Shown in pieces: positions 45,616 to 54,825 of a DNA stretch of 64,000 nucleotides. Source of the DNA: JALCLA01 sp965653565 (GTDB lineage: Bacteria; Pseudomonadota; Gammaproteobacteria; Xanthomonadales; Xanthomonadaceae); the NCBI GenBank assembly GCA_965653565.1, contig CBFHAI010000023.1, positions 5,109 through 69,108 on the forward strand, given 5' to 3'. The position numbers and the translations under genes were made by a program. The stretch's first letter is position 1. Every line of letters begins with the position of its first letter. The notes under the pieces were generated by a model, which did not search any database, was not told the origin of the DNA, and saw nothing but the letters and a program-made list of their open reading frames with translations.

Positions 45616-46629
45616 ATGAAGACTCACACCCGCCCAGCTCACCGTTCCGCCGACCGGGCCGCGCTGCGCCCGCGCCGCTTGCCGCAGATCGCGGTACTGG
45701 CCGCGCTCGTGATGTTCGGGCTGTCGGCCTGTTCGGACGAAGAACCGGCCCCGACCCCACCGGCCGCGACCGCCGAGGCACCTGCCACGACGCCGGCCGC
45801 CACGCCCGAACCGGCCCCGCCGCCACCGGTGGTCGAATTGCCGGAAGACGAAGGCGAACTCACCAAGCGCGCCGATGAAGCGATCAAGGCGCAGCAGCTG
45901 TTCGCCCCGCAGGGCGCGAACGCGTTCGAGCTCTACCTCAAGGTGGTCGAAGTGAATCCGGCCAACGACTTCGCCAAGAACGCGATCACCGATCTGTTCC
46001 CGTACGCGGTGATGCATGTCGAGCAGCGTCTGGCAGCCAGCGACACGGCCGAGGCCGCGCGCGTCCTGGGCCTGATGGAGAAGGCCAACGACAAGGCACC
46101 GGCGATGCCGCGCCTGCGCACCGCGCTCAAGACCGCCACCGAACGCCAGGCCGCCGCGGAAGCTGCGGAAGCCGAACGCGAGGCGCGCGCCGCGGCGGCC
46201 GCCGCGGCGGCGGCGCAGGAAGCGGCGACGCCCGCACCGGCCGCGGCCCCGCCGCCGGCCGTCGTGACCCCGACGCCCGCGCCGGCCACGCCGCCGCCGG
46301 CCGCGCCCGAACCCGCAGCGCCGGCCCCGGTCGAGACCACGCCGCCACCGGTCGCCACGCCGCGTGCCGGTGCCTTGCCCGCCGTCGTGAGCCAGGTATC
46401 GCCACGCTATCCGCCGCTGGCACTGCGCCGCCGTATCGAGGGCTTCGTCGAGTTGAGCTTCACCGTGCAGCCCGATGGCAGCGTCACCGACATCAGCGTG
46501 ATCAACAGCGAACCGCGCACGCTCTTCAACCGCGAAGCGGTGAACGCCATGGAACGCTGGCGCTTCGCGCCCGGCCCGACCGCCGTGAAGGGCCGCCGCA
46601 CCTTCGATTTCAAGCTTGCGGACGAATAA
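45616..46629 (+). CDS. TonB C-terminal domain protein with lipobox
   Basis: The 337-residue protein has a basic N-terminus, then a hydrophobic segment ending in FGLSAC, a good lipobox (Cys39, Ser at +2). A Pro/Ala-rich linker follows, a possible TPR-like alpha-helical part (residues 75-185), a long Ala/Pro region and a C-terminal TonB domain (VSPRYPPLALRRRIEGFVEL to RWRFAPGPTAVKGRRTFDFK). If processed at Cys39 it would be lipid-anchored, unlike TonB itself, which has a helix in the inner membrane. No exbB/exbD lies beside it. The ATG at 45616 has GTAGG close by. Confidence 0.75.
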   Translation: MKTHTRPAHRSADRAALRPRRLPQIAVLAALVMFGLSACSDEEPAPTPPAATAEAPATTPAATPEPAPPPPVVELPEDEGELTKRADEAIKAQQLFAPQGANAFELYLKVVEVNPANDFAKNAITDLFPYAVMHVEQRLAASDTAEAARVLGLMEKANDKAPAMPRLRTALKTATERQAAAEAAEAEREARAAAAAAAAAQEAATPAPAAAPPPAVVTPTPAPATPPPAAPEPAAPAPVETTPPPVATPRAGALPAVVSQVSPRYPPLALRRRIEGFVELSFTVQPDGSVTDISVINSEPRTLFNREAVNAMERWRFAPGPTAVKGRRTFDFKLADE

Positions 46630-46650
46630 GCGAAGATTCGAAAAAGCGCA

Positions 46651-46678
46651 AAAGGCCCGGGAAACCGGGCCTTTTTTT
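46651..46678. terminator. Bidirectional rho-independent terminator
   Basis: GGCCCGG-GAAA-CCGGGCC forms a 7-bp GC stem with seven T after it on the plus strand and an A-rich run before it, so it can act on both strands. It ends the TonB-domain gene and the leftward ABC-ATPase gene. The stop codon of the latter (TAA) lies inside the T run. Confidence 0.85.
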
Positions 46679-47429
46679 AGGAAATCGACGACGGCCGGCT
46701 CGCCTGCCGCAGATGCGCGACGACCGCAGCTTCGAGACCGCCCGGCGATTCCTCGCGCAGCGCACGCAAGGCCTCGCGATTCCAATCGGCCGCGATTCGG
46801 CCTTCGAGCAGCAGTACCGCGCGATCGAGGAAGCGCTCGGCGACTTCGAGTCCATGCGTGGCGAGCAACACCGCGGCGCCGCGGTCAGCGCGCCGGCGCA
46901 ACTCTTCCTTCAGCGCGAAGGCCGCGAGCGGATCGAGCCCATTGAGCACTTCGTCGAGCAGCAGCAAGGGCGGATCGCCGAGCAGTGCGAGCACCACCGC
47001 CAGCTTCTGCCGCGTGCCGAGCGAGTACTCGCCGACCTCGCGTTCGAGCCACGGCGCAAGTCCGAGGCGCGACGCCAGTTCGCTCGCATCGGCGATCGCC
47101 GATATCGGCAGACCGCGCGTGTGCGCGATCAACTCCACGCATTGCCGCCCGCGCAACGACGGCGGCAGCAACGGCGGCTCGACGGCATAACCGAGCGCGC
47201 GCGCGGCGGCGAGGCGATCCTGGTTGCAGTCGACACCATCGACGCGCAGCGTGCCCGACGCCTGCGGCAGCAAGCCGGCGCACACGCGCATCAGGCTGCT
47301 TTTGCCGGAGCCGTTCGGTCCGATCAGCCCGACCAGTTCGCCGGCATCGAGCCGCAGATTGACACCGCGTAGCACCAGGTTCGCGCCGTACCGCAGGACG
47401 ATCGAATCGAGTTCAAGTCTGGCAGTCAT
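46677..47429 (-). CDS. ABC transporter ATP-binding protein
   Basis: The 250-residue ATPase has Walker A GPNGSGKSS, signature YSLGTRQKLAVVLA and a Walker B variant LLLLDEVLNGLD in place of DEPTNGLD. The switch His is in LATHGLEVA. It overlaps the preceding permease gene by four bases. With that permease it should form an exporter of unknown substrate. The gene group follows crbR-like and acs on the same strand, but co-function with them is not shown. Confidence 0.88.
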   Translation of the reverse strand: MTARLELDSIVLRYGANLVLRGVNLRLDAGELVGLIGPNGSGKSSLMRVCAGLLPQASGTLRVDGVDCNQDRLAAARALGYAVEPPLLPPSLRGRQCVELIAHTRGLPISAIADASELASRLGLAPWLEREVGEYSLGTRQKLAVVLALLGDPPLLLLDEVLNGLDPLAAFALKEELRRRADRGAAVLLATHGLEVAERFLDRAVLLLEGRIAADWNREALRALREESPGGLEAAVVAHLRQASRPSSIS

Positions 47430-48511
47430 GAGCGGGCGGCGCGTCGCAGAAGAAAGACCATTTGCAGCAACCAGCAGATCGCGGCGGCCGGCGCGAAGGC
47501 CTGCGCAATGCCGAGCAACAGCGCCAGATGCACGACGAAAACGAGTTGGATCCGGTGTGGCGTGGCGCGCTCGGCCGCGACGCAGGCGAACTGCAGCGCG
47601 CCGACGGCAAAGATCGCCAGTGCGGCGAACGCGCCGATGGCCGGCACGCCGAGCAACACGAACATCAGGCCGACGAGCGAGGTAAAAATCGCCAGCAGTG
47701 CGGCCGGCACAGACATCACGCCGACCAGCAGATCACGGCCGGTCAGCGGTTGCGCGCCGAGCCATACCTGCGCGGCCGGCACGACAGCCAGGCTGCGCCG
47801 CCATGCGCCGGTCAATGCCGCGACGGACAATCCCACCGCCAGCATCACGACGATGGCGAGCGGCCCGCTCTGCATCGGCAACAGCAGCAAGGCGAATCCG
47901 CCAAGCCCGAGCGTACGACCGCGCAGCGCGATGCCGGCGACGATGCGCTGCCAGCGCCAGAGCCGTCCGCGTCCGCGCTCGGCGATGCGCGAACCGTAGT
48001 AGCCGTTGACCTGGTTTTTATTCCTGACAAAACGCGACAAGATCGGCGCAAGCACGACGCTGGCAAACGCGCCCGCCAGGAAGGCACCGATCGTCGAAGC
48101 ATCCGCATCGATCGCCAACAGCGAAACGACGCCGACCAGACCATGCAGCGCCGCGTCGCGCAACAGCAGATCGTGCCGTCGGCGCCGCCGCAATCGCTCG
48201 GCGACAGGCTGCGTCGCCAGCCATTCGCCGGCGGCGCGGACTCGCAGCGCCGCGAGCCGTTGCGCATGCCGCAGCGTCATCGCTGCCACGACCAGCATCA
48301 ACATCGGCAACGGCCAGCGTCGCAAGGCATCGAGCAGCGCGGCACCGGCGCCATCGGCCACATCGCGCGCGGGCAGGAAGAGCAATGCGATCAGCGCCGC
48401 CAGCGCTGCAGCGTGAAAAACAGTCTGCGCACGCTGCTGCCGCCACCGCTGCACACGATTGCGCCACAGCAGCGCGGTCTGCGCGCGATACGGATCGAAG
48501 AGAGTCGACAT
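47426..48511 (-). CDS. Multi-pass membrane protein, ABC permease partner
   Basis: The 361-residue protein has about ten hydrophobic segments and an Arg-rich N-terminus (YRAQTALLWRNRVQRWRQQR). I do not recognise its family from sequence. Its four-base overlap with the downstream ABC ATPase gene marks it as the membrane subunit of that transporter. The start MSTLFDPY at 48511 is preferred over an upstream in-frame start at 48535. It lies 46 bases after the response regulator gene. Confidence 0.75.
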   Translation of the reverse strand: MSTLFDPYRAQTALLWRNRVQRWRQQRAQTVFHAAALAALIALLFLPARDVADGAGAALLDALRRWPLPMLMLVVAAMTLRHAQRLAALRVRAAGEWLATQPVAERLRRRRRHDLLLRDAALHGLVGVVSLLAIDADASTIGAFLAGAFASVVLAPILSRFVRNKNQVNGYYGSRIAERGRGRLWRWQRIVAGIALRGRTLGLGGFALLLLPMQSGPLAIVVMLAVGLSVAALTGAWRRSLAVVPAAQVWLGAQPLTGRDLLVGVMSVPAALLAIFTSLVGLMFVLLGVPAIGAFAALAIFAVGALQFACVAAERATPHRIQLVFVVHLALLLGIAQAFAPAAAICWLLQMVFLLRRAARS

Positions 48512-48557
48512 GCCCCAGCGCAGACCGCACCTCACGCACGAGGTTCACCGCCGAAAG

Positions 48558-49229
48558 TCACTCGTCCTCGTCGGACACCGGCAGGCGCGGCGCGCGGCCA
48601 TCGAGCGTCAGGCGCGCGGCGATCAACACCACCTGGGTGCGCGAGTGCGCGCCGAGCTTGCGCAGGATCGCCGTCATATGCGCTTTCACCGTCGCTTCCG
48701 ACACGCCGAGGTCGTAGGCGATCTGCTTGTTCAACAGCCCGCTGCACACCATCGTCAGCACGCGATACTGCTGCGGCGTGAGTTCGGCAATGCGCGCCGC
48801 TGTCGCTTCCTCTTCCGGATCGAGCGAAACCCCTTGCGACGCCACGCCGGGCGGCAGCCAGGTATCGCCTTCGAGCACCGCGTGGATCGCCTCACCGATC
48901 GTCGCCAGGTCCGACGATTTGGGCACGAACCCCGCCGCGCCGTGGCCGATCGCCCGCCGCATCAGCGCCGGCTCTTCGCGCGCCGACACCACGATCACCG
49001 GCAACGCCGGAAAACTGGCGCGCACATGCGCGAGCGCGCTGAAGCCATGCGCGCCGGGCATGTTCAGATCGAGCAGCAACAACTCGGCGCGCGGATTCGC
49101 CTGCGCCAACTCCACCAGCGCCGGCACGCTGTCGGCTTCCAGCAGCGGCGTGTCCGGCAGGATCTGCGCCACCGCACGACGCAAGGCGTCGCGGAACAGC
49201 GGGTGATCGTCGGCGATCAGGATGCTCAT
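48558..49229 (-). CDS. crbR: LuxR-family response regulator, CrbR-like
   Basis: The 223-residue protein has a receiver domain (ILIADDHPLFRDAL, phospho-Asp in LLLDLNMPGAHG, Lys in AAGFVPKSS) and a LuxR-type helix-turn-helix (LTPQQYRVLTMVCSGLLNKQ, YDLGVSEATVKAHMTAILRK). CrbR has this form and, with the CrbS kinase, controls acs. It starts 7 bases after the acs stop, so acs and its probable regulator are one transcript. The CrbS-like kinase is at 17544-21044. Direct evidence of their pairing is absent. Confidence 0.85.
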   Translation of the reverse strand: MSILIADDHPLFRDALRRAVAQILPDTPLLEADSVPALVELAQANPRAELLLLDLNMPGAHGFSALAHVRASFPALPVIVVSAREEPALMRRAIGHGAAGFVPKSSDLATIGEAIHAVLEGDTWLPPGVASQGVSLDPEEEATAARIAELTPQQYRVLTMVCSGLLNKQIAYDLGVSEATVKAHMTAILRKLGAHSRTQVVLIAARLTLDGRAPRLPVSDEDE

Positions 49230-49236
49230 CGGGCGG

Positions 49237-51183
49237 CTACTGAACCAGCCGTTCCCGTACCAACGATTCCACCACCGACGGATCGGCGAGCGTCGACGTG
49301 TCGCCCAGTTGATCGGGCGCGTTTTCGGCGATCTTGCGCAGGATGCGGCGCATGATCTTGCCGGACCGCGTCTTCGGCAGACTCGGCGCCCATTGCAGCC
49401 AATCGGGCGTCGCGATCGGGCCGATCTCGCGCCGCACCCAGGCGACGAGTTCCTTGCGCAAATCGTCGCTCGGCGACTCGCCCGCAACCAGCGTGACGTA
49501 GGCGTAGATGCCTTGTCCCTTGATGTCGTGCGGCGAACCGACCACGGCGGCTTCGGCGACTTTCGCATGCGACACCAGCGCGCTCTCGACTTCGGCCGTG
49601 CCGATGCGATGCCCGCTCACATTGATCACATCGTCGACGCGTCCGGTGATCCAGTAATAACCGTCTTCGTCGCGCCGGCAGCCGTCGCCAGTGAAGTACA
49701 TGCCCGGATAGGTCTTGAAATAGGTGTCGATGAAACGCGCGTGATCGCCGTACACGGTACGCATCTGTCCCGGCCAGGAGTCGAGCAGCACCAGATTGCC
49801 TTCGGTCGCGCCGTCCTGGATCGTGCCTTGCGCGTCGACGATCGCCGGCCGCACGCCGTAGAACGGTTTCGTCGCCGAGCCCGGTTTCTGCGGAATCGCG
49901 GCCGGTAGCGGCGAAATCAGGATGCCGCCGGTTTCCGTCTGCCACCAGGTATCGACGACCGGGCAACGCTGTTCGCCGACCACGCGCCAATACCAATCCC
50001 AGGCTTCCGGATTGATCGGCTCCCCGACGCTGCCGAGCAGACGCAGCGAACTGCGCTTGGCCTTCTGCACCGGCGCATCGCCTTCGCGCATCAGCGCGCG
50101 GATCGCCGTCGGTGCGGTGTAGAACAGCGTCACCTGATGCTTGTCGCAGACCTGCCAGAAGCGGCTCACATCCGGATAATTCGGCACGCCTTCGAACATC
50201 AGGGTGGTCGCGCCGTTGCACAGCGGACCGTAAAGCACGTAACTGTGGCCCGTCACCCAGCCGACATCGGCGGTGCACCAGAACACATCGTCGTCGCGCA
50301 GATCGAACACGGCCTCGTGCGTGAAACTCACGTACACCAGATAGCCGCCGGTGGTGTGCAGCACGCCTTTGGGTTTACCCGTCGACCCGGAGGTGTAGAG
50401 GATGAACAGCGGATCTTCCGCGTTCATGCGTTCGGGCTCGCAGGTGTCGGGCTGGCCTTCGACCAGCGAGTGATACCAGCGATCGCGCGGCATCTGCATC
50501 GGCACCGCATGGCCGGTATGGCGCACGACGATGACGGTTTCGACGCAGGTCGTGCCGGGTCGCTTCAAGGCTTCGTCGACATTGGTTTTCAGCGGCACCG
50601 ATTTGCCGCCACGCATGCCTTCGTCGGAGGTGATCACCAAGGTCGACTGGCAATCGGCGATGCGTCCGGCGAGCGAATCGGGCGAGAAGCCGCCGAACAC
50701 CACCGAATGAATCGCGCCGATGCGCGCGCAGGCCAGCATGGCGACGGCCGCTTCCGGAATCATCGGCAGATAAATCGTCACGCGATCGCCCTTCTTCACG
50801 CCCAGATTCCGCAGCGCGTTGGCGAAGCGGCAAACGTCGCGATGCAGTTCGCGATAGCTGATGCGCCGCGAGTCCGCCGGGTTGTCGCCTTCCCAGAGGA
50901 TCGCGGTCTTGTCGCCGCGTTGCAGCAGGTGGCGGTCGAGGCAGTTGACGCTCAGGTTCAGTTCGCCATCGGCGTACCAGCGGATGCGGAAATCGTCGAG
51001 CGCGAACGAGGTGTCCTTGATCTGCGTCGGCGCCTTCATCCAGTCCAGTCGCGCTGCGACGCGGCCCCAGAACGCCTGCGGATCGCGCACCGATTCGCCG
51101 TACAGGCGCTCGTAATCGGCGGGCTGGGTTTGCGCGCGCGCCGCGAATTCGGCGGACGCGGCATGGATTTTTGCGCTGCTCAT
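49237..51183 (-). CDS. acs: Acetyl-CoA synthetase
   Basis: The 648-residue enzyme has the AMP-binding motif LYTSGSTGKPKGVLHTTGGY, the WWQTETGG motif and the acetylatable Lys in PKTRSGKIMRR. It activates acetate to acetyl-CoA with ATP. Length is normal for Acs. It is the first gene of a leftward run with the CrbR-like regulator, divergent from the porin gene across a 194-base gap. That gap contains the small inverted repeat CGACTTTAGTCG at 51271-51282, which could be a regulator site. Confidence 0.95.
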   Translation of the reverse strand: MSSAKIHAASAEFAARAQTQPADYERLYGESVRDPQAFWGRVAARLDWMKAPTQIKDTSFALDDFRIRWYADGELNLSVNCLDRHLLQRGDKTAILWEGDNPADSRRISYRELHRDVCRFANALRNLGVKKGDRVTIYLPMIPEAAVAMLACARIGAIHSVVFGGFSPDSLAGRIADCQSTLVITSDEGMRGGKSVPLKTNVDEALKRPGTTCVETVIVVRHTGHAVPMQMPRDRWYHSLVEGQPDTCEPERMNAEDPLFILYTSGSTGKPKGVLHTTGGYLVYVSFTHEAVFDLRDDDVFWCTADVGWVTGHSYVLYGPLCNGATTLMFEGVPNYPDVSRFWQVCDKHQVTLFYTAPTAIRALMREGDAPVQKAKRSSLRLLGSVGEPINPEAWDWYWRVVGEQRCPVVDTWWQTETGGILISPLPAAIPQKPGSATKPFYGVRPAIVDAQGTIQDGATEGNLVLLDSWPGQMRTVYGDHARFIDTYFKTYPGMYFTGDGCRRDEDGYYWITGRVDDVINVSGHRIGTAEVESALVSHAKVAEAAVVGSPHDIKGQGIYAYVTLVAGESPSDDLRKELVAWVRREIGPIATPDWLQWAPSLPKTRSGKIMRRILRKIAENAPDQLGDTSTLADPSVVESLVRERLVQ

Positions 51184-51377
51184 GATGCGGCTCCGGCAGA
51201 AAAATCAAGGACGATGCTGGCTCGGGAGAAGTCTAGCCTCATGCCGCGGCGCAGCACGATCGCCGGCATTCGACTTTAGTCGCAAACGACCGCTTTCTTC
51301 GACCAAAGGCGAATGGTGGAGCACGCAACGGCGCGCCCACACTCGGCGCGTCCATCGAGGGAAGGGGAGCCCGTCGC

Positions 51378-52727
51378 ATGAATCTTCAAGCGAAAAACCG
51401 TCACCGTGTCCTGGCCGTCGCGATCGTCGCGGCGCTGATCCTGCCCGCATCGGCGTTCGCGCAAACCGAGCGCGAAGCGCAACTCGAAGCGCGCGTTGCC
51501 GAACTCGAACGGCTGGTCGGTGAATTGCTCAACCAGCAGAAAGTCATCGCGGACCAACAGGAAGTGGTGGCCGCGCAGGTGGCGGCCCAGCCGCTGCCCG
51601 CCGGGACGCAACCGGTACAACGCACCGCGATCACACCGGCGGCGAATCCGAACACCGCTTTCAGTTTCGGCGGCTTCATCCGCACCGATTTCATGGCCAC
51701 CAGCACCGATGGCGGTGAGATTCCCGACAGCACGGCCGGCCGTCTGTTCTACCTGCCGACCGCGATTCCGGTCGGCGGTGCCGACGAAGGCACCGACTTC
51801 GATGCGCACGCGCAGTTCTCGCGCATCTGGTTCGCGGCCGACACCTCGCTCGATTCGGGCGACAAGCTGCGCGGCTACGTCGAACTCGATTTCTTCGGCG
51901 GCGCGCTCGGCAACGAAGTGGCCACCAACACCTACGGCGTGACGATCCGCCACCTGCTTGCGACGTGGAACAAGTGGTCGGCCGGCCAGACCTGGTCGAA
52001 CTTCCAGGATGTCGCCGCCCTGCCCGAAGCGGTCGATTTCGTCGGCCCGTCGGAAGGCACGATCTTCGTGCGCCAGGCGCAGCTGAAATACGCCAGCGGC
52101 CCGTGGTCGGTGTCGATCGAGAATCCGGAAACCACGGTCAATCCGTTCGGCGGCGGCGCGCGTATTTCGAGCGACGACAATTCGGTGCCCGATGTCACCG
52201 CACGCTACACGCACAAGGGCGACTGGGGTCATTTCTCGGTCGCCGGCCTGGCCCGCCAGCTCAAGTACGAAACCATCACCGGCATCGACGACAGTGCCAG
52301 CGGCTTCGCGCTCAGCGTCAGCGGCAAGTGGAACATCAACCCGACCAACGACATCCGCTACATGCTGTCGGGTGGCGATGGACTCGGCCGCTATCTGGGC
52401 TTCGGCGTCGGCGCCGATGCGGCGCTCGACGAAGGCGGCAGTCTCGAGGCGCAGTCGGGCCTCGGCGGCTATGTCGCGTGGCGTCATGTGTTCAGTCCGA
52501 AGGTGCGCACCAGCGTGTTCTATTCGTTCGCCGAATTCGACAACGATGTCGCGCTAACCGGCACCGGCGTCACCGAAAGCGTCGATTCGATCCAGGCCAG
52601 CCTGATCTACACGCCGCTGCCGAAACTCGATGTCGGCATCGGCGCCATCCTCGCCAAACGCGAACTCGAGTCGGGTGCCGACGGCGATCTCAATCGCCTG
52701 CACGCGATGGTCCGCTACTCGTTCTGA
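51378..52727 (+). CDS. DcaP-like outer-membrane porin
   Basis: The 449-residue protein has a signal peptide (LAVAIVAALILPASAFAQ), a short coiled coil (EREAQLEARVAELERLVGEL) and a beta-barrel, with FSFGGFIRTDFMATS at the front and HAMVRYSF, with a terminal Phe, at the end. This matches the DcaP-like trimeric porins. DcaP proteins let small carboxylic acids through the outer membrane. A GGGAAGGGGAG ribosome site lies ahead of the ATG. Its position between acs and an MHS transporter suggests short-chain acid uptake. Confidence 0.88.
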   Translation: MNLQAKNRHRVLAVAIVAALILPASAFAQTEREAQLEARVAELERLVGELLNQQKVIADQQEVVAAQVAAQPLPAGTQPVQRTAITPAANPNTAFSFGGFIRTDFMATSTDGGEIPDSTAGRLFYLPTAIPVGGADEGTDFDAHAQFSRIWFAADTSLDSGDKLRGYVELDFFGGALGNEVATNTYGVTIRHLLATWNKWSAGQTWSNFQDVAALPEAVDFVGPSEGTIFVRQAQLKYASGPWSVSIENPETTVNPFGGGARISSDDNSVPDVTARYTHKGDWGHFSVAGLARQLKYETITGIDDSASGFALSVSGKWNINPTNDIRYMLSGGDGLGRYLGFGVGADAALDEGGSLEAQSGLGGYVAWRHVFSPKVRTSVFYSFAEFDNDVALTGTGVTESVDSIQASLIYTPLPKLDVGIGAILAKRELESGADGDLNRLHAMVRYSF

Positions 52728-52747
52728 AGTCCAGGGGAGAAACTCAC

Positions 52748-54412
52748 ATGGCAGTCACCGCAGCAAACGTCGGCGCACCTGTAGCGCCGCTCACCCAGGG
52801 CCACAAGAAGGTCATCTTCGCTTCGAGCCTTGGCACCGTGTTCGAGTGGTACGACTTCTATCTGTACGGCTCGCTCGCGGCGATCATCGCCAAGCAGTTC
52901 TTCTCGGCGCTCAATCCGACCAGCGGCTTCATCTTCGCGCTGCTGGCGTTCGCCGCCGGCTTTGCGGTGCGGCCGTTCGGCGCGCTGGTGTTCGGCCGCC
53001 TGGGCGACATGATCGGCCGCAAATACACCTTCCTCGTCACCATCGTGATCATGGGTCTGTCGACCTTCCTGGTCGGAATCCTGCCGAGCTACGGCACGAT
53101 CGGCATCATGGCGCCGATCATCCTGATCACGCTGCGGTTGCTGCAGGGCCTGGCACTTGGCGGCGAGTACGGCGGCGCCGCCACCTACGTCGCCGAACAT
53201 GCACCGCCCGGCAAGCGCGGGCTCTACACGAGCTTCATCCAGACCACCGCGACGCTCGGCCTGTTTCTCTCGCTGCTGGTGATTCTCGGCGTGCGGCTGT
53301 ATCTGGGCACGGAAGATTTCGAAGCCTGGGGCTGGCGCATTCCGTTCCTGCTCTCGGTGGTGCTGCTCGGAATCTCGGTGTGGATTCGACTGCAACTCGC
53401 CGAGTCGCCGCTGTTCCAGGAAATGAAGGAGCAGGGCAAAACCTCGAAAGCGCCGATCACCGAAAGCTTCCTGTCGAAGAACGGCAAGATCGCCTTGCTG
53501 GCGCTGCTCGGCGCCACCGCCGGCCAGGCCGTGGTCTGGTATTGCGGACAGTTCTACGCGCTGTTCTTCCTGACGCAGACGTTGAAAGTCGATCCAACGA
53601 CCGCCAACCTGCTGATCGCCGCCGCGCTCGCGATCGCCACGCCATTCTTCATCGTGTTCGGCTGGCTGTCCGACAAGATCGGCCGCAAGCCGATCATCAT
53701 GGCCGGTTGCCTGATCGCCGCGTTGACCTATTTCCCGATCTTCAAGGCGCTCACGCACTTCGCCAATCCCGCCATGGAAACCGCCGCGGTGACCAGCCCG
53801 GTGACGGTGACGGCCGATCCGGACACCTGCAGTTTCCAGTTCAATCCGGTCGGCACCACCAAGTTCACCAGCTCGTGCGACATCGCCAAGTCGGCGCTCG
53901 CCAAGGGCGGCACGCCGTACAAGAACGTCGCAGCGCCGGCCGGCTCGGTGGCGACGATTAGCATCGGCAGCACGGTGGTGTCTTCCTATGAAGGCGGCAG
54001 CGTGACGGGCGAGGCCGCCACCGCGGAAGCCGCGCGCTTCAACGGTGAACTGAAGTCGGCACTCACCACGGCCGGCTATCCGGAGAAGGCCGATCCGACC
54101 CAGATCAACAAGCCGATGGTGCTGTTCCTGCTCTTCATCCTCGTGCTCTACGTGACGATGGTGTACGGACCGATCGCCGCGTGGCTGGTCGAGTTGTTCC
54201 CGACGCGCATCCGCTACACCTCGATGTCGCTGCCGTATCACATCGGCAACGGCTGGTTCGGTGGCTTCCTGCCGACGACGGCGTTCGCGATGGTGGCCGC
54301 CACCGGCGATATCTACTACGGCCTGTGGTATCCGATCGTGATCGCGGTGATGACCTTCGTGATCGGCTCGCTCTTCCTGCGCGAAACCAAGGACGTCGAC
54401 ATTCGCGCCTGA
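52748..54412 (+). CDS. MHS-family MFS transporter
   Basis: The 554-residue protein has 12 membrane segments and the metabolite/H+ symporter motifs (SSLGTVFEWYDFYLYGSLAA, GRLGDMIGRKYTFL, LGGEYGGAATYVAEH). Between helices 9-10 and 11 lies an extra loop of about 115 residues (AVTSPVTVTADPDTCSF to YPEKADPTQINKP) with two Cys. It probably takes up a carboxylate such as acetate or propionate. The gene starts 20 bases after the porin gene, with GGGGAG ahead of the ATG, and ends before a terminator at 54447-54477. Confidence 0.9.
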   Translation: MAVTAANVGAPVAPLTQGHKKVIFASSLGTVFEWYDFYLYGSLAAIIAKQFFSALNPTSGFIFALLAFAAGFAVRPFGALVFGRLGDMIGRKYTFLVTIVIMGLSTFLVGILPSYGTIGIMAPIILITLRLLQGLALGGEYGGAATYVAEHAPPGKRGLYTSFIQTTATLGLFLSLLVILGVRLYLGTEDFEAWGWRIPFLLSVVLLGISVWIRLQLAESPLFQEMKEQGKTSKAPITESFLSKNGKIALLALLGATAGQAVVWYCGQFYALFFLTQTLKVDPTTANLLIAAALAIATPFFIVFGWLSDKIGRKPIIMAGCLIAALTYFPIFKALTHFANPAMETAAVTSPVTVTADPDTCSFQFNPVGTTKFTSSCDIAKSALAKGGTPYKNVAAPAGSVATISIGSTVVSSYEGGSVTGEAATAEAARFNGELKSALTTAGYPEKADPTQINKPMVLFLLFILVLYVTMVYGPIAAWLVELFPTRIRYTSMSLPYHIGNGWFGGFLPTTAFAMVAATGDIYYGLWYPIVIAVMTFVIGSLFLRETKDVDIRA

Positions 54413-54446
54413 CGTCGCCCCGACCACCTCCCCGGTGGTGCTGCAA

Positions 54447-54477
54447 CGAAAACGGCGGCCGCAAGGCCGCCGTTTTT
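54447..54477 (+). terminator. Rho-independent terminator after the MHS transporter
   Basis: AAACGGCGGCC-GCAA-GGCCGCCGTTTTT is an 8-bp GC stem extended by A-T pairs and followed by T. It lies 35 bases after the transporter stop and 20 before the end of the convergent GlsB-like gene. It can act for both. Confidence 0.88.
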
Positions 54478-54496
54478 GTCTTCCCGAATCGATTCG

Positions 54497-54751
54497 TCAG
54501 GCGCGTTTTATCAGCCCGATCAGGAACAGCAGGATCACCGCACCGATGAAGGCATTGATGATCGATCCGACCAAGCCGCCGCCGATCACGACGCCCAGCT
54601 TGGCCAGCACCCACGAACCGATGAAGGCACCGATGATGCCGACGATGATGTTGCCGACGATGCCCAGACCGCGGCCCTTCATCAGCAACGCAGCGAGCCA
54701 GCCGGCGATGCCGCCGACGAGCAACAGGATGAGCAGACTCTCGAGCGACAT
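54497..54751 (-). CDS. GlsB/YeaQ/YmgE family membrane protein
   Basis: The 84-residue protein has three hydrophobic segments and the Gly-rich pattern of transglycosylase-associated (GlsB/YeaQ/YmgE) proteins: LVGGIAGWLAALLMKGRGLG, IVGIIGAFIGSWVL and SIINAFIGAVILLFLIGLIK. They are small stress-linked inner-membrane proteins of unclear function. AAGGA nine bases before the ATG is a good ribosome-binding site. Confidence 0.88.
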   Translation of the reverse strand: MSLESLLILLLVGGIAGWLAALLMKGRGLGIVGNIIVGIIGAFIGSWVLAKLGVVIGGGLVGSIINAFIGAVILLFLIGLIKRA

Positions 54752-54825
54752 GGTTGAGATTTCCTTCTGGAATGGGCTATCGCCCGGGACGAACTGGTAA
54801 CGCTGCGCCGCGGCGATCGAACCCT

